A stretch of 5,732 bases of DNA, from contig JAPCJU010000092.1 of the NCBI GenBank assembly GCA_027886795.1, positions 1 through 5,732 on the forward strand, given 5' to 3'. The notes under the pieces are model-generated. The model was not told the origin of the DNA. It made no database searches and saw only the letters and a list, made by a program, of their open reading frames with translations. The translations under genes were made by a program, and so were the position numbers. This stretch comes from Nitrososphaerota archaeon (GTDB taxonomy: Archaea; Thermoproteota; Nitrososphaeria; Nitrososphaerales; CADDZS01). Of the stretch, positions 1 to 5,010 are shown piece after piece (the first letter of the stretch is position 1; each line of letters opens with the position of its first letter).

Positions 1-99
1 GGCTTCGAGGTAATTCTCAAGGATGGTTCGAGTAAACGAAATAATCAATGGGCCGTCCCGTTCTAGGAATAATGCATCATTGGAACTTTCTGATTTCAT
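1..99 (-). CDS. AMMECR1-family protein, N-terminal 33 codons (runs off left edge)
   Basis: An open frame starts with ATG at 99..97 and stays open to base 1, giving 33 residues that begin MKSESSND. Residues about 10-32 (FLERDGPLIISFTRTILENY and the next two) resemble the first strand and helix of archaeal AMMECR1 proteins, which typically read E-x-G-x-x-L-(I/V)-x-x-(A/T)-R-x-x-(I/L)-E-x-Y-L. The ATG overlaps the TGA stop of the Mut7-C gene as ATGA, a standard sign of translational coupling, so this is probably the fourth gene of the operon. AMMECR1 proteins are small and widely conserved in archaea and eukaryotes, and have no settled biochemical function. The call rests on a short N-terminal match and the coupled start. 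The C-terminal bulk and the diagnostic RGCIG-type motif lie outside the window. Confidence 0.6.
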   Translation of the reverse strand, partial: MKSESSNDALFLERDGPLIISFTRTILENYLEA

Positions 100-635
100 T
101 TTTGATTTTCTCGCAACATCTCATTTTGTTCATTCTGGAGCATAAAGTTTACCTCGCGGAAAAGCCGTGTGAGTTTCTCCCAATGACCTCCTCGCCAGTA
201 AGTTTTTCCGCAGGAAATGCATTCGAAGACGATCTTTTCATTCAATAAACTCGCTGATTTTTTAAGTCTGCCATTGCATGTCGAGCATCTCGACTTCAGG
301 GATCTGAGGTCGATCCGTTTTTCTCCCAGACTTGCGAGTATCTCATACAGCCTGTCTCGTTCTATTCTCGAGCTCACTAGAATGGTTGCCGTCTTTTTTC
401 TTTTTGCTCGCAAGAATAACTCGATGTCAGAGGTGACCAAAATTCTTCCGGAGTTCAACGCTTCTTCAAGAAGGAACCCATCTTCAAAATTAGAGCTATA
501 AACCGTGTCAAATCCTATAATCCGGAGTTTCCTTGCGATAGAACCCAACATTCCGTCGACAATGAATCTTGAATCATTCTGTTTATCGGGATCAAGATTC
601 GTTTTTTCTTCTGGGAGTGATTCGTTCTCTGTCAA
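96..635 (-). CDS. Mut7-C (PIN-like) RNase domain protein with zinc ribbon
   Basis: This 179-residue protein matches the Mut7-C family, putative PIN-fold, metal-dependent ribonucleases named after the C-terminus of animal Mut-7. The core starts with FIVDGMLGSIARKLRIIGFD at residues 24-43, where D27 is a likely metal ligand. Acidic residues follow around 51-58, and ILVTSD ends with D70. A zinc ribbon has Cys117/Cys120 and Cys139/Cys142, followed by the family-typical YWRGGHW at 146-152. The start is TTG at 635..633. No ATG, GTG or TTG lies between it and the conserved core, and the codon just upstream is the in-frame TAA of the CBS gene. A GGTG five bases upstream could serve as ribosome binding site. 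Residues 1-23 are charged and probably disordered. Length is typical of archaeal members. RNA substrate and biological role are not established for archaeal members. Nuclease activity is inferred from the family. Confidence 0.88.
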   Translation of the reverse strand: MTENESLPEEKTNLDPDKQNDSRFIVDGMLGSIARKLRIIGFDTVYSSNFEDGFLLEEALNSGRILVTSDIELFLRAKRKKTATILVSSRIERDRLYEILASLGEKRIDLRSLKSRCSTCNGRLKKSASLLNEKIVFECISCGKTYWRGGHWEKLTRLFREVNFMLQNEQNEMLRENQK

Positions 636-1238
636 TTAGGCACCATCGGGAACACTCTGAATTTCCTCTTCAGTATTCCCCGTGGTACATTCTCCGCAGA
701 GGAATCTTCCGTCAATTTCAAGCAAGCCGTCGGACCACTGATTGCAAGAATCGCAATATCCGGCAACAAAAGCAGGTTGTCTGGAAGCTTGGCCCGTCAT
801 GATCATTGTCTTCTCAGAAATAATGTCGAATAGTTCAGGAGTGATGGCGAGAATATCCGAAATCGAAATAATACCGACTAGACGATTTTTGTAATTCACT
901 CCAAGCCTCTTTATGCCGTATCTTCTCATGGCTCTTGCGGCCTCTATGATTTCCTTTTCACTTTCGATGGTATGCAGAGGCCTTGACATTATTTCACGCG
1001 CGCTGCTTGAACTGGGCCTGATATCTTTGCTCACTACTTTGGTAACAATGTCACCATCAGTAACGATGCCGATTGGCAAGTCATTTTCCGTGATGACGAC
1101 ACTGCCCGCTTTGGATATCGTCATTTTTTCAGATATCCCTTGTATCGACTCTTCCGGATCGGCAGTTATGACGGGGCTGTTCATTATCTCTCGGACTAGT
1201 ACTCGTGTTCTGACCGAAGGTGAAATCTTTGTGGGCAT
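636..1238 (-). CDS. Two-CBS-domain protein with C-terminal zinc ribbon
   Basis: This 200-residue soluble protein contains a Bateman pair. CBS1 covers about residues 15-69, with REIMNSPVITA and the nucleotide-site pattern G57-I-V-T60-D-G-D63. CBS2 covers about 81-135, with REIMSRPLHTI and G122-I-I-S125-I-S-D128. Such pairs usually bind adenosine nucleotides (AMP, ADP, ATP or SAM) and act as energy or ligand sensors. A short zinc ribbon follows, with Cys162/Cys165 and Cys181/Cys184, and then an acidic tail. The start ATG at 1238..1236 lies 45 bases after the NFACT stop, with only a weak purine-rich stretch (AAGGCGAAG) upstream. The stop TAA at 638..636 directly abuts the TTG start of the Mut7-C gene in the same frame. 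No enzyme domain is attached, so it may be a regulatory subunit, perhaps for its operon neighbours. The target is unknown. Confidence 0.9.
   Translation of the reverse strand: MPTKISPSVRTRVLVREIMNSPVITADPEESIQGISEKMTISKAGSVVITENDLPIGIVTDGDIVTKVVSKDIRPSSSSAREIMSRPLHTIESEKEIIEAARAMRRYGIKRLGVNYKNRLVGIISISDILAITPELFDIISEKTMIMTGQASRQPAFVAGYCDSCNQWSDGLLEIDGRFLCGECTTGNTEEEIQSVPDGA
641..644 (-). promoter_or_regulatory. Possible ribosome binding site for the Mut7-C gene
   Basis: GGTG on the minus strand sits five bases before the TTG start at 635 and matches part of the archaeal anti-Shine-Dalgarno complement (GGAGGTGA). It lies inside the last codons of the CBS gene, so initiation here would be coupled to translation termination of that gene. 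The match is only four bases long. Confidence 0.35.
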
Positions 1239-1283
1239 TTGATTTCTTCGCCTTGCGAGAAGCGCTAGAGCGTTTCCGGATTC

Positions 1284-3338
1284 TTATTGATTGCGTTTTT
1301 CAGAAACAAGTTTGTATGCCCCCGAGGGAAGGACTCTCATGATATCATCTACCTGAATTTTCTTACTCATCTCTTTCGCGTCTTCGTCCTTGATCCGACT
1401 GACTAGCTGTTGTTTTAGTCTCCTGGCGAACTCGCTCCCTTTTTCCTTTCCAGGAGCAATTCGCACGATAGAAAAGCAAATGCCGGATATCGACTTGTCG
1501 GGGCCGCAAACGACAATGACTTGTTCAGAATCCGGCTTTTCCAAATCGTTCTTGAGATCTAAGGCGGTTTTATCCTCCTTAGGAATCTTGGACATTGTTG
1601 TTAAACCGACCGTTAGTTCAACTTTTACATGCCGAATGAAATTTTTCTTGCCTTCAATGAAAAAGGAACCTCTTGCAAGATATTCCCCTGAGGGCGGACT
1701 CTTGCTAATCTGATCTGGAAAAATCCAATAAGCATCCGCCGAACCAAGTTCGTCCTTCCAAGCTCTGCTGAATCCAACTGTAGCTTGAGCGACTTCAAGA
1801 GCGATCTCATCGTCTGGCCATTTTAGAGACAAGTCTCGATTTTTTAGAACGAAAAACGGAGAGCCGTGGAGATCGGCGTGAAATACCACGTCATTTTTCT
1901 CCGTGTATTTGTTGATGACAATACTATTCGATGTGCTGTCTCTTCCACCGACTACCAGTCTATCATCTGAAGTGACAAACCACCGGTATCTTTCAAACCA
2001 CTGTCTCTCCCTCCGCTCCGTTACAATTTTTCGCTGCGCTTTTTCTTCCTGCAGACGGGTCTTTTCCAACAGGTTATCTTTTTGAGATTCCAAAGTCTCC
2101 ATGATCTGTTTTAGATTCTGGTTAACGGAGTCCATCCGCTTTGCCTCATCAAATAACCTAGAGGCGAGGGATGTTGCAGTGTACGATTTTAGAAACGATC
2201 TTGGTTCTGTTAGGAACCGCGGTTGTCCATTTGAGGTCTCGCTGATATCAATTAATTCGTAATAAAGGAGCTTGTCAATGAGCCCTTGATCTTCAACAAT
2301 CGCAGAATTTTCAAACGCCATCAGTCTTCTCGCCAGTTCCCTCAGTTCAGCCGAGGCAATCAAGTTCTTATCAAACTGCGATGATTGCTTTGCGAGAGCC
2401 GAAGAAAGCTCTGCAGCCTTTGCGCGCGCCTTGATAGAAACGGAGCGCCTTCTGTCAAGAACAAGAGCCTGAATTTGCACCTCGTCCAAAGCTTCACTGA
2501 GGCTTGGAAAAGATCTAATCGTCGCAAATCCTTTTTCCAAAATCAAATTCCAAGAGCGAGGAATAATACCACAAACATCAATTTCAATTTCGCTTTCATC
2601 GGAAGGGATCAGAATGTGTCCGGCCTGACTTTCTTTCAAATCTCTTATGAGCGACTGACAGGCCGAAGCTAATCGCAATAGATCGTTATCATCAAGCAGA
2701 TTAGCCGGCTTTTCAGGGTTCGAGTTCGCTCTCGCAAATATTTCCTCGACGAATTTTCTGGATGTTCCAATGGACCTCCCAAACCACTTGACTGCGTAAA
2801 GAGACTCGCCCTTTTTTGTTGATTCTTGATGCAAAGAACGGAGACCCTGTACGTCAACGTCTTGCAAGGCCAGACCTCTTGAGGGAGGCAACAAGTATTT
2901 TTCGCCGGGAGTAAGGCTTCGATGTCTGAAAGTTTGTGGACTTTCAACATCCATTATTTTGTCTGCATCATCGGTCAAAATTAGATTTCCGTGGGAAAAA
3001 AATTCCGTAAAGAGATTTTTCTTGTCTCCCTTTCTGCTCTCAAAACGAAATCTTGCAATGCGTTCGTTTCCAACTTGTTCAACACTGGTTATTTTGTCCC
3101 GCTCAATCTGCGTTCTGAGACGCGAGACAAATTTTGTGGCTTGCGCTATTGAGAGATTTTTTGTCGTGATCCAATTAGCAAACGAAGAAATCGCGACTAA
3201 CTTCTCGGGTTTTGTGGAATGATTCAGTCGGAGAAGAGCGCCTTTTTCCATTGAATACAAACCGCTTACAAAATAATCAGATACCGACTCTGCAATTCTC
3301 TGACAAAGTATCTGAATTTCAATAGCAGAGATTTCCAT
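1284..3338 (-). CDS. rqcH: NFACT-family ribosome quality-control protein (archaeal RqcH/Rqc2/NEMF homologue)
   Basis: This 684-residue protein belongs to the NFACT family (FbpA/RqcH/Rqc2/NEMF). Members bind obstructed large ribosomal subunits carrying peptidyl-tRNA and recruit tRNA to extend or release the nascent chain. An NFACT-N-like domain covers about residues 1-165, including SVEQVGNERIARFRF near 85-99. A helix-hairpin-helix region covers about 180-225 (SIGTSRKFVEEIF). A long charged helical stretch, about 290-445, fits the coiled-coil arms that contact the ribosome. The NFACT-R domain covers about 445-575 and carries QWFERYRWFVTSDDRLVVGG, GGRD at 464-467, HADLHG at 487-492 and PPSGEYLARGSFFIEGKKNF. 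A C-terminal region follows, about 605-680 (APGKEKG and VLPSGAY). The N-terminal domain is divergent: the usual acidic D and D-R positions read E7 and E92-R93, and the usual P-P-S-x-F segment is not evident. The ATG at 3338 gives the expected N-terminus. It is the first gene of the minus-strand operon and is divergent from the EMC6-like gene. Confidence 0.92.
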   Translation of the reverse strand: MEISAIEIQILCQRIAESVSDYFVSGLYSMEKGALLRLNHSTKPEKLVAISSFANWITTKNLSIAQATKFVSRLRTQIERDKITSVEQVGNERIARFRFESRKGDKKNLFTEFFSHGNLILTDDADKIMDVESPQTFRHRSLTPGEKYLLPPSRGLALQDVDVQGLRSLHQESTKKGESLYAVKWFGRSIGTSRKFVEEIFARANSNPEKPANLLDDNDLLRLASACQSLIRDLKESQAGHILIPSDESEIEIDVCGIIPRSWNLILEKGFATIRSFPSLSEALDEVQIQALVLDRRRSVSIKARAKAAELSSALAKQSSQFDKNLIASAELRELARRLMAFENSAIVEDQGLIDKLLYYELIDISETSNGQPRFLTEPRSFLKSYTATSLASRLFDEAKRMDSVNQNLKQIMETLESQKDNLLEKTRLQEEKAQRKIVTERRERQWFERYRWFVTSDDRLVVGGRDSTSNSIVINKYTEKNDVVFHADLHGSPFFVLKNRDLSLKWPDDEIALEVAQATVGFSRAWKDELGSADAYWIFPDQISKSPPSGEYLARGSFFIEGKKNFIRHVKVELTVGLTTMSKIPKEDKTALDLKNDLEKPDSEQVIVVCGPDKSISGICFSIVRIAPGKEKGSEFARRLKQQLVSRIKDEDAKEMSKKIQVDDIMRVLPSGAYKLVSEKRNQ

Positions 3339-3414
3339 TTGACGAATCGCTCACATGTTTTGCCTAGAGAACCGAATGAAAAGAACCGAAACCCTAAAAA
3401 GATGTCGAGCAGCC

Positions 3415-3422
3415 TATTAAAA
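3415..3422 (+). promoter_or_regulatory. Possible TATA box for the EMC6-like gene
   Basis: TATTAAAA within an A-rich run lies about 19-26 bases before the ATG at 3441. That would put transcription start at or very near the start codon, giving a leaderless or near-leaderless mRNA. This agrees with the lack of a Shine-Dalgarno sequence before that ATG. The 102-base spacer between 3338 and 3441 must also hold the NFACT promoter on the other strand. A weak candidate there is the minus-strand CTTTTTAGGG at about 3402-3393. Confidence 0.3.
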
Positions 3423-3440
3423 AAAATCTGTTTGTTGGCG

Positions 3441-3902
3441 ATGGGAAGGATTAAGACCAACAAAGAAGTAGATGAAAAACATTTGAGTTCGAGGCCCACA
3501 AAGAATGCGGGAGTTCCTTCCGTCCCTCCCCTCGATCCATCAACTCAAAGGCAAAGGCTGGCGAGGTTAGCATGGTATCGCGTCGGGTTTGGGGCATTGG
3601 CGGGATTTCTTGCCTCGGTTCTGGGTCTGGTTACCCCAACAGTTGCCTCGCCGGATGTAATTACCAGCTTGAAGAATAATATTGCTAATCCGAATGCGTA
3701 CTATGGAATTTACATCGCCATCATTATCTTTCTGGCGTCGTATTATTTTGCAAAGTATTCGGTTTTGAAAGGGATCGCGCCCAAAGATAAGAACAGATTG
3801 ATCACGCAGGGAATCGGAACGTACATCATGATGTTCATCTTTACTTGGATCCTTTTCAACACTTTCAATTATTGTACACTGTTTGCGGCGTGTCACCTCT
3901 AA
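3441..3902 (+). CDS. Three-helix membrane protein, EMC6-like
   Basis: Read from ATG 3441, the product is 153 residues. A hydrophilic, proline-containing N-terminal region (about 1-40) precedes three hydrophobic helices at about 46-65, 86-105 and 124-143. The pattern resembles eukaryotic EMC6: R-x-x-x-x-A-L-x-G before a small-residue helix ending in LGL, a YG start to helix 2, and T-Y-I-M-M-F-I-F-T-W-I-L-F-N-T-F near the end, compared with the TYVLFWTF of EMC6. EMC6 is a core subunit of the ER membrane protein complex, an Oxa1-superfamily insertase. Archaeal relatives are thought to act with archaeal Oxa1-type proteins, so a cytoplasmic-membrane insertion role is inferred. The frame extends upstream to a TTG at 3339 and an ATG at 3402. 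I prefer 3441 for its leaderless-type promoter spacing and because the upstream 34 codons look non-conserved. It is convergent with RadB and shares 4 bases with it at the stops. Confidence 0.6.
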   Translation: MGRIKTNKEVDEKHLSSRPTKNAGVPSVPPLDPSTQRQRLARLAWYRVGFGALAGFLASVLGLVTPTVASPDVITSLKNNIANPNAYYGIYIAIIIFLASYYFAKYSVLKGIAPKDKNRLITQGIGTYIMMFIFTWILFNTFNYCTLFAACHL

Positions 3903-4636
3903 TTTATTCCCGATTCGTCGATTTCAAAACTTGCCCTGCCGCCGGAAATATCCGGTTGCACCAGTTCTGCGATCCTCTCCCTGTCCTTTCTGAAAAAATG
4001 TAGCCCGTATAAGACCAAAGAAGACAACGCCTCGCCAGTAGTTTCGCCCTCACCGAGGTCGCCCCTAGATCTAATCGAATTCGTTAGAAGAACTGAAATT
4101 CCACGTCTGTTTGCGATGTAAGCCAAATTTCTAGCGTAACTTGAAAGTACTTGCTGTCTTGACGCTATTTCTTCATCTCCCGAGAAATCAGATACAAAAT
4201 TCGTAGTAACGTCGTCAACTATGATTAATCTTAATGATTCAAAGATCGGATCTAGCTCTACTCTCTTGCTCGCTTTGATCTGTTCATCAACGCTCCGGAC
4301 ATAGACTGATAAAATGCTATCAAGAATTTTTCGGGAATCAAAGGACCGAGTTTCCGCCATCTCAACTATCCGCTCCGGTCGGAAGGATCCGGCGCAGTCG
4401 ACGAAAACCACCTTCACCCCTTTCTTTTCCAACAGAAATTGCGAGGTCATCATGGCATTTTGAAATGCGAATTGTGTTTTTCCAGTTCCCGCAGCACCAA
4501 ACACGTCCGTAACGCATGAGTGAGGCAGCCCTCCGCCTAACAAATTATCAAGCGCAACCGACCCGGTCGAGATTCTAATCACATTGTTCCTTTTGAAAAG
4601 TTGATTTTTCCAATCAGAACCGGTCTGTTCTAACAA
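3899..4636 (-). CDS. radB: RadB-like RecA/RadA-family ATPase
   Basis: The product has 245 residues from TTG 4636, or 227 from GTG 4582. It lacks the N-terminal helix-hairpin-helix domain of RadA, so it fits the short RadB-type paralogues that assist homologous recombination. RISTGSVALDNLLGGGLP (21-38) is the family entry motif. Walker A is GAAGTGKT (47-54) and Walker B is LIIVDD (137-142). LLTNSIRS (183-190) corresponds to the strand before loop L2, and the C-terminus ERIAELVQPDISGGRASFEI mirrors the RadA ending. In RadA the strand after Walker A carries D-T-E-G-T-F-R-P-E-R, with a catalytic glutamate. Here residues 80-89 read D-C-A-G-S-F-R-P-E-R, so that glutamate is alanine. The start is uncertain. 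GGAG lies ten bases before the TTG, while AGGA lies five bases before the GTG, which would start the protein just before the conserved core. A KaiC-like ATPase is less likely given the RadA-type C-terminus. Confidence 0.82.
   Translation of the reverse strand: MLEQTGSDWKNQLFKRNNVIRISTGSVALDNLLGGGLPHSCVTDVFGAAGTGKTQFAFQNAMMTSQFLLEKKGVKVVFVDCAGSFRPERIVEMAETRSFDSRKILDSILSVYVRSVDEQIKASKRVELDPIFESLRLIIVDDVTTNFVSDFSGDEEIASRQQVLSSYARNLAYIANRRGISVLLTNSIRSRGDLGEGETTGEALSSLVLYGLHFFRKDRERIAELVQPDISGGRASFEIDESGIN
4588..4591 (-). promoter_or_regulatory. Possible ribosome binding site for an internal GTG start of radB
   Basis: AGGA on the minus strand, within AAAAGGA, lies five bases before GTG 4582..4580 (Val19 of the longer reading). 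The spacing is better than that of the GGAG at 4650..4647, which is ten bases before the TTG at 4636. It supports a 227-residue product beginning at the conserved IRISTG segment. Confidence 0.35.
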
Positions 4637-4717
4637 AAAGATTTTGCTCCGTTTATGTTTAGAGTATCAGCAGTCTTGCAATCCGCCGGGCTTTGTAAGA
4701 AAAGTAAGCTGGATAGG

Positions 4718-4725
4718 TTTTTATC
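4718..4725 (+). promoter_or_regulatory. Possible TATA box of the LSm gene
   Basis: TTTTTATC, preceded by the purine-rich GGATAGG that could be a TFB-recognition element, lies about 40 bases before the LSm TTG start. Transcription would begin near 4746-4750, giving a leader of about 17 bases. The site is in the 128-base spacer (4637-4764) shared with the divergent radB gene. I see no other clear element there except a weak minus-strand AAACATAAA at about 4660-4652 that could serve radB. Confidence 0.4.
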
Positions 4726-4764
4726 TCTAACATCGAAACTGCGGACGAAGGCCGGAATCATCGT

Positions 4765-5010
4765 TTGTCGCAACAAGGTAAAAGACCTCTTAACGTGCTT
4801 CAAAAGGCCATTAACAAAGAAGTGTCTGTTCGTCTGAAAATGGATCTTGAATACCGCGGAAGAATGAGTAACGTCGATCCTTACATGAATGTAATCCTTG
4901 TTGACGCAACCGAGTACAGCGGAGGAAACCCGTCTGCAAATTACGGAAAAGTGGTAATCCGAGGTAACAATGTTCTTTTCGTCAAGATTTCCAGCAATTT
5001 TCAGATTTAG
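4765..5010 (+). CDS. Archaeal Sm-like (LSm/SmAP) RNA-binding protein
   Basis: This 81-residue protein spans one full Sm fold. It starts with a short N-terminal helix (RPLNVLQKA at 7-15). The Sm1 motif follows at about 19-50, with VSVRLKMDLEYRGRM and the RNA-loop segment D38-P-Y-M-N42. Sm2 is at about 61-74 (GKVVIRGNNVLFVK, with R66-G67). Archaeal Sm proteins form heptameric rings that bind U-rich RNA and act in RNA metabolism, near the roles of bacterial Hfq and eukaryotic LSm rings. Length is typical. The commonest archaeal motif reads D-x-H-M-N, and here the histidine position is tyrosine (Y40). The start is TTG at 4765. No ATG or GTG start lies upstream before the in-frame TAG at 4714, and the next GTG (codon 11) would cut the N-terminal helix. 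Its end overlaps the RIO2 stop by 4 bases on the opposite strand. Confidence 0.94.
   Translation: MSQQGKRPLNVLQKAINKEVSVRLKMDLEYRGRMSNVDPYMNVILVDATEYSGGNPSANYGKVVIRGNNVLFVKISSNFQI

Noticed and set aside
24..40. GGTTCGAGT resembling the T-arm of a tRNA
   Set aside because: The flanking bases cannot form the five-pair T stem, and no acceptor or anticodon arm is visible. The bases are explained by the AMMECR1 frame.
1..66. Plus-strand open frame ending in TAG at 64-66, which could look like the tail of a gene entering from the left
   Set aside because: The minus-strand frame over the same bases has an ATG overlapping the upstream stop and a recognisable AMMECR1-like segment. The two cannot both be likely.
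1390..1713. Plus-strand open frame of about 107 codons inside the NFACT gene, with several others opposite the long minus-strand genes
   Set aside because: They lie antisense to strongly conserved NFACT, CBS and Mut7-C coding sequence and show no family motifs. They are shadows.
3567..3896. Minus-strand frame of 109 codons opposite the EMC6-like gene
   Set aside because: The product is rich in Arg and Ser with no recognisable motif. The plus frame encodes three coherent membrane helices.
192..4040. The 10-mer CTCGCCAGTA occurring at 192-201 and 4031-4040
   Set aside because: Both copies lie in unrelated coding sequence and have no extended similarity. Two copies are consistent with chance.
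4655..4837. Plus-strand frame of 60 codons with ATG at 4655
   Set aside because: It overlaps the LSm gene in another frame, has no motif, and starts in the divergent promoter spacer.
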